From: Gemmatimonadota bacterium
GTDB taxonomy: Bacteria > Gemmatimonadota > Gemmatimonadetes > Longimicrobiales > Longimicrobiaceae
Length of the DNA: 64,000 nt
Direction of reading: 5' to 3'
Assembly (NCBI GenBank): GCA_028287185.1
Contig: JAQBQD010000083.1
Span: 1 to 64,000 of the forward strand
This document shows, one piece after another, positions 53,409 to 60,098 of the stretch. The position numbers were made by a program, and so were the translations under genes. Position 1 is the stretch's first letter. The number at the start of each line of letters is the position of its first letter. A model generated the notes under the pieces. That model saw nothing but the letters and a program-made list of their open reading frames with translations. It was not told the DNA's origin and did no database searches.

Positions 53409-53505
53409 AGCCGCTGGCGAGATCCACGATTCGGACGACGAGCTGGTGTGCCTCACCGTCTACCGGAAGGGTGCGCGAGAGGTGGTGCGGCGCCTCGCCG
53501 CCTGA
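53409..53505 (+). pseudogene. C-terminal gene remnant, copy 2 (SDDELVCLTV type)
   Basis: The plus strand ends with SDDELVCLTVYRKGAREVVR, RLAA and TGA, nearly the same as at 49016-49090. It is followed at 53521-53564 by a hairpin (GGCAGCCGCGGG ... CCCTGCGGCTGCC), and 12 bp later by an attC core. Family of the parent gene unknown. Confidence 0.5.
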
Positions 53506-53576
53506 GCGGGTCAGGATGGAACAACACGGCAGCCGCGGGACGCGCTCCCTGCGGCTGCCGCGATGTTTGGTCAGCG

Positions 53577-53670
53577 GCCTAACGCTCGAGTTCGGGCGCG
53601 TGGCGGCAGAGTTGGAGCAGCTGCCGTGGGGACGCTGCGCCGCCACGGCAGCTGCAACGATTCGTTAGGC
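53577..53670 (-). mobile_element. attC-like site 2
   Basis: 94 bp bounded by GCCTAAC (53577) and GTTAGGC (53670), both perfect matches to the RYYYAAC/GTTRRRY core consensus. Inner arms GTTGGAGCAGCTGCCG and CGGCAGCTGCAAC pair. The interior differs from the common 100-bp family. Confidence 0.7.
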
Positions 53671-53820
53671 ACCGCGCGCGCGCCGCTCTCGCATGCCCTG
53701 CCATCGCTCCTGGATGCTCTTGACCCCCGCCTATCCGAGGTGTACTCTGCATCACAAAGTGCTTGTCGTTCTATCGTCCGCACGCGGCAAGCGCGTCCGA
53801 TTGAGCGTCGGGAGGTAGTC

Positions 53821-54309
53821 ATGAAGAAGTGGGGGCGACGCATCCGCGCGGCAATCGGGATGGGCCTCATCTGGGGAGCGGCATGGTTTGGTGCGGGGCT
53901 CCTGCTGGCGCGGGTGCCCGGTTTCTACTCCGACCTTCCGTTTGCCCTGCTGTTTGCTCCGCTCGGATTCGTTGCCGGCATCATATTCTCCGGGACCCTC
54001 ATGGTTATCGGCGGCCGTCGCGGGTTTGATCGCATGTCGATTTCGCGCTTCGCGGGGTTGGGCGCCGTGAGCGGCCTTCTGCTGTCCGGGACCTTCGTCG
54101 TGGGCGCGGCCCTTCGAGGGGGCGCCTTGTGGGGAGAGTTCCTGGTGTTCGGCCCTCCCCTCGCCATGGCGAGCGCGGTCTGCGCCGCTGGTTCGCTGGC
54201 CGTAGCCAGACGGGCTGACCGGCGAGAACTTCCCGGCGACAGTGGGCATCCGGCGGAGGTCGAAATTACCGAGGACGAAAAGCGGGAACTGATCGGACGC
54301 GGTGACTGA
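53821..54309 (+). CDS. Small membrane protein, cassette-borne, opposite strand to its neighbours
   Basis: 162 residues from ATG 53821, preceded by GGGAGG. Four hydrophobic helices: IGMGLIWGAAWFGAGLLLA, FALLFAPLGFVAGIIFSG, RFAGLGAVSGLLLSGTFVVG and FGPPLAMASAVCAAGSLAVA. A charged tail follows (VEITEDEKRELIGRGD). No family recognised. It sits between attC-like sites at 53577 and 54380. It is the only plus-strand gene in the array, so within its cassette it is inverted and needs its own promoter. Confidence 0.75.
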   Translation: MKKWGRRIRAAIGMGLIWGAAWFGAGLLLARVPGFYSDLPFALLFAPLGFVAGIIFSGTLMVIGGRRGFDRMSISRFAGLGAVSGLLLSGTFVVGAALRGGALWGEFLVFGPPLAMASAVCAAGSLAVARRADRRELPGDSGHPAEVEITEDEKRELIGRGD

Positions 54310-54379
54310 CAGGTCCGCGTGGCTACAGCCCGCCGCTTCGGAGGACGGCGCTCATCCAGATATGGATGGTGGCAGGTGC

Positions 54380-54479
54380 GCCTAACGGACCAAGGGTCAG
54401 GGGTGCGGGGCCGGCACGCAAGCCTCTCGTCTGGCGAAAGCATGGATGGCCCCGCATCCCCTGCAGCCGATTGTTAGGC
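54380..54479 (-). mobile_element. attC-like site 3 (100-bp family)
   Basis: Bounded by GCCTAAC (54380) and GTTAGGC (54479). Inner arms GGGGTGCGGGGCC and GGCCCCGCATCCCC pair. Very similar to sites at 55133, 56570, 57217, 57888, 58822 and 63749. Confidence 0.8.
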
Positions 54480-54652
54480 GGCGGCTGACCGCCGTGCCTG
54501 GCTCATCAACCGCGAGAGTACCGGCCACAATAGCTCGTCGCCGGGCCGAGCGCGTCGGGACTTGGTCCAGTGGCGTCTAACGAGTGTAGCTGCATCCGCA
54601 TTGCAGCGAAGCAGCCATGTCGGCTGGGAGTGCTAGTCGGACGGCGTCGCAC

Positions 54653-54856
54653 TCAGTCATCCCAGATTGCACAGACGCCTCCAGCGATCATAGATGCCAA
54701 GCCGCCACCGCCGCCAAGTAGCCACAAAATGCGCCAAGCATAAGGCGGAAGGTGCAAGCCTGTGAGCCACTGCGTAACGAGAGTGAGCAAGGACAGGCCG
54801 ACGGTTAGCAGCCAAGCCGTACCACCGAGCCGAAAGAACAATTCGCTTTGCTTCAT
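54653..54856 (-). CDS. Two-helix small membrane protein (cassette gene)
   Basis: 67 residues from ATG 54856 (MKQSELFFRLGGTAWLLTVG). Two hydrophobic helices (WLLTVGLSLLTLVTQWLTGL; ILWLLGGGGGLASMIAGGV) joined by HLPPYAW. Its GC content is visibly lower than the chromosome. Lies between attC-like sites 54380 and 54900 in the expected cassette orientation, 3' end towards the former. Unknown function. Confidence 0.55.
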   Translation of the reverse strand: MKQSELFFRLGGTAWLLTVGLSLLTLVTQWLTGLHLPPYAWRILWLLGGGGGLASMIAGGVCAIWDD

Positions 54857-54899
54857 CTCTTGCCCCTATCTGCGTTTAATATATGTGAAGCCCAACGAC

Positions 54900-55024
54900 A
54901 GAAGGTCCGGGGGTGCGGGGCGGCCAAATACTCGGCAGCTGCGGAGAGGTCACCTCCGACTGTCGCCATGGGTGCGAGCAGACCGCCACGCCGCATCTGC
55001 GGCCGCCGAAGCGCGTCGAACCAT
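54900..55024 (-). mobile_element. Degenerate attC-like site with inserted hairpin
   Basis: Starts GCCCAACGACAGAAGGTCCG then GGGGTGCGGGGCGG as in the 100-bp family. The middle is replaced by a hairpin-type sequence (CGGCAGCTGCGGAGAGG ... CACCTCCGACTGTCGCC), and the right core is not recognisable. Probably inactive. Confidence 0.4.
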
Positions 55025-55132
55025 GGCGCGGCGGTGGCTTGCCTACAGCGTGGATCCGTCGGCTATGGGGGTACCGCGCACGGGAGCCTGTCGCCACACC
55101 GCGTGCGCCGCGCCGGGGCCTGTTCCGGCGGC

Positions 55133-55231
55133 GCCTAACGACACAAGGGTCAGGGGTGCGGGGCCGGCGGGCAAGCCTCTTCTCGGCGAAAGCATGGACG
55201 GCCCCACATCCCCTGCAGCCGCTTGTTAGGC
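55133..55231 (-). mobile_element. attC-like site 4 (100-bp family)
   Basis: Bounded by GCCTAAC (55133) and GTTAGGC (55231), with the same inner arms as site 3. Confidence 0.8.
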
Positions 55232-55265
55232 CGCGACTGCACGGGCGTCAAGCGGCTGAACGGCG

Positions 55266-55816
55266 TCAGTAGAACAACGCAGCCCAAGGGCGAAGCACCT
55301 GCCACATCGATGTCGGCGTGAACACACCTAGGCTCGTTCGTCGGCCAAGATGTGCGGCATTGCGCGGTAGCCGGTTTTCAAACGTAAGGAAACTGTCGCA
55401 CCCAAGGAGGATTGCGTCCTTGAGGAGCAACCGGTCGCCGCCTCCCAAATACCCGAACTCCTTACCGTCCAACAGACGCACCACCTCAGGATTGCCATAG
55501 TCGTAGTCTGACTCCTCGATGCACACCTCCCAATGATCGAGGACGTCGTAAGCCCAACGTAAATACGCCTTGTCGTTCTTTCGCCCGACTTCGGCGAGAC
55601 TGTTCGGCGAGAGTGCAAACTGGAAGTGCGCGCTCGTTCACGTGCAAGATGTCGCGGAGCGCCTCCAAGTTGGCCATCCCCTGTGGGTTCTGCTAGATCC
55701 TGTCCGACTCGTCAACTGGCTCGTTTTCGTAGAGAAACCCGCCGTAGTGGAGAAGGGCTGGAGGATCGTAGAATCTAGAAAACCCACTGAGGGATTTCTT
55801 CAAAACGACTCGACAT
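55266..55816 (-). pseudogene. Decayed PIN-like gene (cassette)
   Basis: A single protein can be pieced together from several frames: MSSRFEEIPQWVF, then LDSTILQP, then LLHYGGFLYENEPVDESDRI, a TAG stop, then QNPQGMANLEALRDILHVNE, then HFQFALSPNSLAEVGRKND. The last part stays open to the natural stop, with GGGDRLLLKDAILLGCDSFL and a C-terminal LRPWAALFY. LDST plus the later CDSFLTFENR suggests a PIN-like nuclease fold. At least three frame changes and one stop make it non-functional unless the sequence contains errors. It lies correctly between attC sites 55133 and 55843. Confidence 0.6.
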
Positions 55817-55842
55817 AGGAGGACCGCGGGGAAGCTGTTGCG

Positions 55843-55906
55843 GCCCAACGCTCCGGTTCAGCGGCTGGCCGCGCAGCGGACCGTCCGCTGCAACCCGTTG
55901 TTAGGC
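55843..55906 (-). mobile_element. attC-like site 5 (short, 64 bp)
   Basis: GCCCAAC (55843) to GTTAGGC (55906), with inner GGTTCAGCGG ... CCGCTGCAACC arms. The size and layout are those of short attC sites in mobile integrons. Confidence 0.8.
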
Positions 55907-55911
55907 CGCCC

Positions 55912-56541
55912 TCACTGACGCACATAGCGCAGGTGTGTGGCGGCTGGACCATCGAGAACCCTGTCGATGCGAAACTGCGGCGCGGGCTCGCGCAGGTTCT
56001 CGAAGAGACGCCGCCCGCCGCCGAACAACACGGGTGCCAGGGCGATCTCCAGCTCGTCGATGACACTCAGGTTCAGGTACTGCTGGATCACATCCGCTCC
56101 ACCCGCGATACGAATATCACGACTGCCTGCGGATTCCCGAGCCAACTCCAGGGCATGCTCCGGCCCGTCATTGATGAAGTAAAAGGTCGTCCCGCCGGGG
56201 CGCGCCCAGGGTTCGCGTTTCTCGTGGGTAAGAACGTATACCGGTGTGTGAAACGGAGCCTCCTCTGGCCAGGCCTGCTCGCCCTGGTCGAACATTCGCT
56301 TGCCCATGATGTTGGCACCGATGCGCTCCGTGGTGCTGCGAACCAGGTCGTTGACCGGGCCGGTCTCTCCCCCGGGTCCGAACTTGAGGTTCTCGCGGAA
56401 GTACCGTTGGTTGATGATCCAGCCCATCAGCGCACCCCACTTGGCGCCCCAGTTCTTGTACTCAGGCTTGTCCATGGACATTCCTTCCGGTGCCATGTAG
56501 CCATCGAGGCTAAGTCCAATGCTGACGAATACTTTGCTCAT
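55912..56541 (-). CDS. RibD C-terminal/dihydrofolate-reductase-like protein
   Basis: 209 residues from ATG 56541 with GAGGAAA upstream. SKVFVSIGLSLDGYMAPEG at the N-terminus, IGANIMGKRMFDQGEQAWPE, PVYVLTHEKREPWARPGGTT, GSRDIRIAGGADVIQQYLN and ELEIALAPVLFGGGRRLFE are the family motifs of the DHFR-like reductases (YwjB/YyaP type) common in cassettes and stress loci. Reduces a pterin- or flavin-related substrate, unproven. The stop lies 6 bp from attC 55843-55906, as expected for a gene cassette. Confidence 0.9.
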   Translation of the reverse strand: MSKVFVSIGLSLDGYMAPEGMSMDKPEYKNWGAKWGALMGWIINQRYFRENLKFGPGGETGPVNDLVRSTTERIGANIMGKRMFDQGEQAWPEEAPFHTPVYVLTHEKREPWARPGGTTFYFINDGPEHALELARESAGSRDIRIAGGADVIQQYLNLSVIDELEIALAPVLFGGGRRLFENLREPAPQFRIDRVLDGPAATHLRYVRQ

Positions 56542-56569
56542 GATTTTCCTCTCGCATGTTCCGATGTCG

Positions 56570-56675
56570 GCCTGACGACACAAGGGTCAGGGGTGCGGGG
56601 CCGGCGCGCAAGACTGTCGTTCAGCCGAAAACATGGACGGCCCCGCATCCCCCCCCCGGGAGCCGATTGTTAGGC
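56570..56675 (-). mobile_element. attC-like site 6 (100-bp family, 106 bp)
   Basis: GCCTGAC (56570) to GTTAGGC (56675). The family arms are present; a run of nine C near 56650 lengthens it. Confidence 0.8.
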
Positions 56676-56699
56676 CGCGGGTGCATCGAGCGTGGCGCC

Positions 56700-57167
56700 C
56701 TACTCGACCAGGAGATAGTACACATCCGTCCGCGGCTGGGCGTCCCCCGGACTCCAGTGCCCGTAAACCTCCCAGCGCGGGCCCGCGAGCACGTGTGCGT
56801 GGGCGCGGCACCAGGCGACCACCGCCGCGTGCGTTTCGCCGAGCCGGCCATAGTCGCCCCAGTGCGTCGCCGTGGCTACCCGCCCTGCGGGGAGTTCGGC
56901 GTATCGCACCGGACCCGCCGCGGGGAACGGCGTGGCAACTCCGACACCGAAATCGACCTCCACCTCGCCGTCCGAACCGTCGCGGTAGAGGAAGACGTTC
57001 TGGCCGTCGAGGGCGACGGCGCCGTCGCGCGCCGCCGTATAGACCTGATCAAGGTACGCCGCGAAGGCTGCGGGGACGCGCTCCGCCGCAAGCCGGGCGT
57101 GCACGGCGGCGATGCCTCGCGGCCGCGCCCTCTGCACCGATACCGTATGACTCGGATCCACTGCCAT
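56700..57167 (-). CDS. GyrI-like small-molecule-binding protein
   Basis: 155 residues from ATG 57167, with GAGAGG 4 nt upstream. A single SOUL/GyrI-like (AraC effector-binding) domain: RARPRGIAAVHARL, VEVDFGVGVATPF, YAELPAGRVATATHWGDYGR, WEVYGHWSPG and TDVYYLLVE at the end. Such stand-alone domains bind drugs or metabolites and sometimes hydrolyse them. Its stop lies 25 bp from attC 56570-56675. It is GC-rich like the chromosome, so the cassette may have been captured locally. Confidence 0.85.
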   Translation of the reverse strand: MAVDPSHTVSVQRARPRGIAAVHARLAAERVPAAFAAYLDQVYTAARDGAVALDGQNVFLYRDGSDGEVEVDFGVGVATPFPAAGPVRYAELPAGRVATATHWGDYGRLGETHAAVVAWCRAHAHVLAGPRWEVYGHWSPGDAQPRTDVYYLLVE

Positions 57168-57216
57168 GGTGCCTCTCGGGCCGGATCACGGTGAGGCTGC
57201 CGCGAAGTTTCCAGCG

Positions 57217-57315
57217 GCCGAACGGATCAAGGGTCAGGGGGTGCGGGGCCGCACGCAAGACTTTCGTCCGCGAAAACCTGGACGGCCCCGCATCCTCTGC
57301 AGCCGATTGTTCGGC
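57217..57315 (-). mobile_element. attC-like site 7 (100-bp family)
   Basis: GCCGAAC (57217) to GTTCGGC (57315). The two cores vary in concert, which keeps them complementary. Family inner arms present. Confidence 0.75.
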
Positions 57316-57401
57316 CGTCACCGCGCCGGAGTCGACCAGCTCCACCACCGAGGTTGTCTATGGCTCTGCCAACCCGGGTCTCGCTCGCTACCCGGCACGC
57401 G

Positions 57402-57836
57402 TTAGCCGAGCTGCTCTGCAAGCGCGACGATGATGCCCTCAGGCCCGCGGATGTAGGCTAGCCGGTACGTATCCTCGTACTGCATCTCGCCAATGATCTC
57501 GGCCCCGTTGGCACGCAAGCGCGCGACGATGTCGTCGATGCCGTCGACGGCGAACATGATGCGACGGATGCCCAGCGTGTTCACCGGCGCGTCCACGGGC
57601 CCAAACCTGATCGCGTCGGGCGTGTGGAACTTGTCCAGCTCAATGCCCTGCCCATCGGGAGTCCGCATCATCGCGAGGGTGGCCCGGACATCCTTGAGCC
57701 CGATCAGGTCCCCGACCAAAGGCCCATCGACGGTCGACTCGCCCTCGAGCTTGAGGCCCAGTTCGATGAAGAACGCCTTGACGGCTTCGAGATCGTCGAC
57801 AACGATGAGGACGTTGTCCATCCGTTTAAGCGTCAT
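57402..57836 (-). CDS. Glyoxalase/VOC-family protein
   Basis: 144 residues from ATG 57836, with AGAAGG just upstream; a second ATG at 57857 is less likely. One VOC module pair: MDNVLIVVDDLEAVKAFFIE, DGQGIELDKFHTP, IRRIMFAVDGIDDIVARLRA and YRLAYIRGPEGIIVALAEQL, the last containing a metal-ligand Glu position. Substrates of this fold include lactoylglutathione, antibiotics and aromatic diols; none can be assigned. It lies in cassette orientation ahead of attC 57217-57315. Confidence 0.88.
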   Translation of the reverse strand: MTLKRMDNVLIVVDDLEAVKAFFIELGLKLEGESTVDGPLVGDLIGLKDVRATLAMMRTPDGQGIELDKFHTPDAIRFGPVDAPVNTLGIRRIMFAVDGIDDIVARLRANGAEIIGEMQYEDTYRLAYIRGPEGIIVALAEQLG

Positions 57837-57887
57837 ATCCTTCTTCTCTCGTTTCATTGGTGATGCCCCGTACTTGCCGCACGTGGC

Positions 57888-57987
57888 GTAGAACGACACA
57901 TGGGTCAGGGGTGCGGGCCCGGCGCGCAAGACTTTCGTCCCGGCAGAACTTGGCCGGCCCCGCATCCCCTGCAGCCGATTGTTAGGC
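57888..57987 (-). mobile_element. attC-like site 8 (100-bp family)
   Basis: GTAGAAC (57888; degenerate) to GTTAGGC (57987). Family inner arms GGGGTGCGGGCCC ... GGCCCCGCATCCCC. Confidence 0.75.
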
Positions 57988-58030
57988 CGCGTCTGGCGTT
58001 TCAGCCGTTGCGTACGCTGCCGTAGGTACC

Positions 58031-58336
58031 TCAAGGGATCAGCTCCTCTGGGTCCTGCGCTTGGTGCCGAATGTGGAGCACATGGACGGTATCCTCACGG
58101 ATCGCAAAGAGGATCTTGTACGAATCGAAGAGCCGCTGACGGATCGTTCCGACGAAGAAACGGTCTTCGTACGCCCGTCCGCACTGCTGGGCCGATCCGG
58201 CAAGATCCCGTATGGCGGCTCGAACCCCGTAGTACCACTGGTCGGGGTACTCCGAACCAGGGTTCCGCGAGCGAAGGTTCTGGTAGTGCTGCCGGAGATT
58301 GTTCTTGGCCTCGATCTCGATCCTGACGCGGAACAC
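58031..58336 (-). CDS. ParE/RelE-family toxin
   Basis: 101 residues from a GTG that shares one base with the antitoxin stop. RelE-fold pattern: RVRIEIEAKNNLRQHYQNLR, then DLAGSAQQCGRAYEDRFFVG, then RQRLFDSYKILFAIREDTVH and VLHIRHQAQDP. RLFDSYKILFAI-x-VHVLHIRH is typical of ParE-type gyrase poisons and RelE-like RNases; the target cannot be chosen from sequence. It forms a toxin-antitoxin cassette with the Phd-like gene and would stabilise the array against loss. Confidence 0.88.
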   Translation of the reverse strand: MFRVRIEIEAKNNLRQHYQNLRSRNPGSEYPDQWYYGVRAAIRDLAGSAQQCGRAYEDRFFVGTIRQRLFDSYKILFAIREDTVHVLHIRHQAQDPEELIP

Positions 58337-58629
58337 TACGCCTGCTCCGCGATCCCGAGTTCACGTTGGAGAGAGGCGAACGCATCCTCGGCATCTTCGC
58401 CGGTCCCGTCGTACATCCCCTGCAAGCCGCGCTGGATGCCCACGATTGCCGCGGCATTGGCTGCTAGATCGAGGAGCCTCTGGTACGCGTCCGCGTGCTG
58501 CACGACGAGTTCGGCCTGCCCGTGAACGGTCAGAACCTGCGGACGGCCGGTCGCCTTCAGATGCTCCACGTACGCCCGCGCGTTCCGCTGGAAGTCGGAA
58601 AGCGAGTGAATCTCGTTCAGGTTAATCAT
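58336..58629 (-). CDS. Phd/YefM-family antitoxin
   Basis: 97 residues from ATG 58629. The N-terminal DNA-binding fold is INLNEIHSLSDFQRNARAYV, then EHLKATGRPQVLTVHGQAEL and VVQHADAYQRLLDLAA. The C-terminal toxin-neutralising tail is acidic (GTGEDAEDAFASLQREL). Precedes the toxin by a 1-bp overlap and probably represses the operon. In-frame residues before the ATG look unrelated. Confidence 0.88.
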   Translation of the reverse strand: MINLNEIHSLSDFQRNARAYVEHLKATGRPQVLTVHGQAELVVQHADAYQRLLDLAANAAAIVGIQRGLQGMYDGTGEDAEDAFASLQRELGIAEQA

Positions 58630-58726
58630 GTGAGCCCCAGGGGTTTCATGAAATATCATGTTCAACCTACCGTGTTCGGCCTGGCTCGTCAACGCCTGAA
58701 CTGAGTCCGACCCGGTTCGGGTCAAG

Positions 58727-58816
58727 ACGATGAACGCGCGCGCGGTGGTACAGCGGCGCCGCCTTGAAACACACGCAAGCCGCGGGTAGGATCACCTGCG
58801 GCTGCCGCGAATCTTG
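58727..58816 (+). repeat. Third copy of the remnant-plus-hairpin module
   Basis: GCGCGGTGGTACAGCGGCG then CCGCCTTGA resembles the gene end at 53485-53505. It is followed by a hairpin (AAGCCGCGGGTAGG, ATCACCTGCGGCTGCCGCGA) matching those at 49112-49150 and 53521-53564. It ends 6 bp before the attC-like core at 58822, just as copy 2 abuts the attC at 53577. Confidence 0.45.
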
Positions 58817-58821
58817 TCCAG

Positions 58822-58920
58822 CAGTAACCGACAAGGGTCAGGGGTGCGGGGCCGACGCGCAAGGCTCTCGGCCCGCCGAAAAGATGGACGGCCTCGCATC
58901 CCCCGCGGCCGATTTTCGGC
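58822..58920 (-). mobile_element. attC-like site 9 (100-bp family, degenerate cores)
   Basis: CAGTAAC (58822) to TTTCGGC (58920). The inner arms of the family are kept; the right core has lost its GTT. Confidence 0.65.
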
Positions 58921-58938
58921 GCGGTGCGCGAATCCTGG

Positions 58939-59400
58939 TCAGTCCAGCCGCAGCAGGAACTCTTCGACCTCGTCTCCGGAACTCTCGACCGTGGACTCCC
59001 TCGCCTCGATGAAGAAGCCAACCTTCTCGAGCACGCGGCGGGAGGCCGTATGGTCCACAGTCACCCGGGCAAAGAGCGGCCGTTCGTGGACCTCGGCGAG
59101 GAATTCTCGTAGCCCGGCGGTCGCGATGCCCTTCCCCCAGTGCTCCCGCCCGTACCAGTATGCGACCTCGCGCAGACCCTCCCGCACGAAGCTGCCGACG
59201 TACCCGACCACGGCGCTCTCGCTCTCGACGGTGCGCAGGATCCCGAGAGGATCCGCGAGAATCCTCGCCCAGTGGGTGTCGAACTCGGCTCGGTCGCGTG
59301 ACGTGAGCGTGCCCACGCGAAGAGCGACCGGATCACACTGGTGCTCGAAGAACGTGTCGAGATCCGAGGCCGCAACAGGTCGCAGTCCGATGCCGGTCAT
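58939..59400 (-). CDS. GNAT-family N-acetyltransferase
   Basis: 153 residues from ATG 59400. MTGIGLRPVAASDLDTFFEH at the N-terminus, AVVGYVGSF, then the acetyl-CoA loop in YWYGREHWGKGIATAGLREF (motif A, Q/RxxGxG/A-like) and ARVTVDHTASRRVLEKVGFF (motif B). Resembles the RimJ/RimL-like branch. Substrate unknown. Its stop is 18 bp from attC 58822-58920, as expected for a cassette. Confidence 0.9.
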   Translation of the reverse strand: MTGIGLRPVAASDLDTFFEHQCDPVALRVGTLTSRDRAEFDTHWARILADPLGILRTVESESAVVGYVGSFVREGLREVAYWYGREHWGKGIATAGLREFLAEVHERPLFARVTVDHTASRRVLEKVGFFIEARESTVESSGDEVEEFLLRLD

Positions 59401-59447
59401 AGAGCGTCGGGGAGCTGACTCGCGGTGTCGCAGAGACGGCCCTCGCC

Positions 59448-59506
59448 GCCTAGCGCCTGAATTAAGCCGAGCCGCGAAGCGGCTTCGGCTTGATGAATTG
59501 TCGGGC
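59448..59506 (-). mobile_element. attC-like site 10: classic 60-bp aadA-type stem
   Basis: On the minus strand the element runs GCCCGAC, AATTCATCAAGCCGA, AGCCGCTTCGCGGCT, CGGCTTAATTCAGGC, GCTAGGC. The CAAGCCG ... CGCTTCGCGG ... CGGCTTAATTCAG stem is that of the attC sites of aadA-type resistance cassettes in class 1 integrons (recalled, not searched). Both outer cores carry substitutions. It lies 32 bp past the YCII gene in cassette orientation. Confidence 0.85.
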
Positions 59507-59538
59507 CGCACACTTCCCGCGCCATTTCAGTGTCGCCC

Positions 59539-59880
59539 TCAGGACTGTGGGTCGAACCCGAAGACGCGCAGTTCCTGGTCGCACCGACAGGCCTTGGCGA
59601 TACGCGCCGCCCACGCGACGGCCTCGTCGCGCGAAGGCAGTTCCAACACGGTGAAGCCGCCGTCGAGCGTGGGCGCCCAAGGATAGCCTCCCATTGCAAC
59701 CGTGCCGTCAGCCGAGACGAGCACGGGCGGTACGTCTTCGTCGATTCCGCCGCCGAAGACGTAAACACTGGCGGCTTTCGCCTCATCGATCACAGCGTGC
59801 GCGTCGCGGCCTACCGCTCCCAATTCGCCATCGGGCACAACCATTGCCGCGCTTGGAAAAGAGATCAGGTATTTGGCCAT
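59539..59880 (-). CDS. YCII-related protein
   Basis: 113 residues from ATG 59880 with an AGGAGGAG ribosome site. MAKYLISFPSAAMVVPDGEL, DEAKAASVYVFGGGIDEDVP, DGTVAMGGYPWAPTLDGGFT and VLELPSRDEAVAWAARIAKA match the YCII/DGPF ferredoxin-like fold, often partnered with sigma factors and stress genes in GC-rich bacteria. Chemistry unknown. Between attC sites 59448 and 59926 in the usual orientation. Confidence 0.85.
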   Translation of the reverse strand: MAKYLISFPSAAMVVPDGELGAVGRDAHAVIDEAKAASVYVFGGGIDEDVPPVLVSADGTVAMGGYPWAPTLDGGFTVLELPSRDEAVAWAARIAKACRCDQELRVFGFDPQS

Positions 59881-59925
59881 GGTGCTCCTCCTGGGAATTG
59901 ACGGCGGTCGTGAAGCGTGCGTGCG

Positions 59926-60029
59926 GCCTAACGACCGCGGTGTCAGTGGTGCGGAGCGACCACGCCGTAGCTCAGCCCCCACTCAGAAGTTGGCCAAGCT
60001 CCGCATCCACTGCACGCCTGCAGTTAGGC
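59926..60029 (-). mobile_element. attC-like site 11
   Basis: GCCTAAC (59926) to GTTAGGC (60029), perfect cores. Inner arms GTGGTGCGGAGC ... GCTCCGCATCCAC. Related to, but diverged from, the 100-bp family. Confidence 0.8.
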
Positions 60030-60050
60030 CGCTGCCCGCTGGTCCCCCGT

Positions 60051-60098
60051 TACTTCGGTCATTACCCTGTGTGCAACCCGCCGCACACGAAGTTAGGC
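60051..60098 (-). mobile_element. Short degenerate attC-like hairpin
   Basis: CGTTACTTCG ... CGAAGTTAGGC with an inner TGTGTGC ... GCACACG stem. Only the right core (GTTAGGC, 60092-60098) matches the consensus; the left one (GTTACTT-like) is altered. It overlaps the 3' end of the ABC-3C ATPase gene, so that gene's cassette may carry its own attC here. Confidence 0.4.

Larger units (their letters stand above)
52748..53576. other. Gene-poor debris segment
   Basis: About 830 bp with no intact gene: spacer (52748-53060), a cation-efflux fragment (53067-53234), a perfect terminator hairpin (53247), and a C-terminal remnant plus hairpin (53409-53565) that runs up to the attC site at 53577. Confidence 0.45.

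Noticed and set aside
54575-54640. A possible further attC site beginning GTCTAAC
   Set aside because: No matching right-hand core and only weak internal pairing (GCTGC ... GCAGC).
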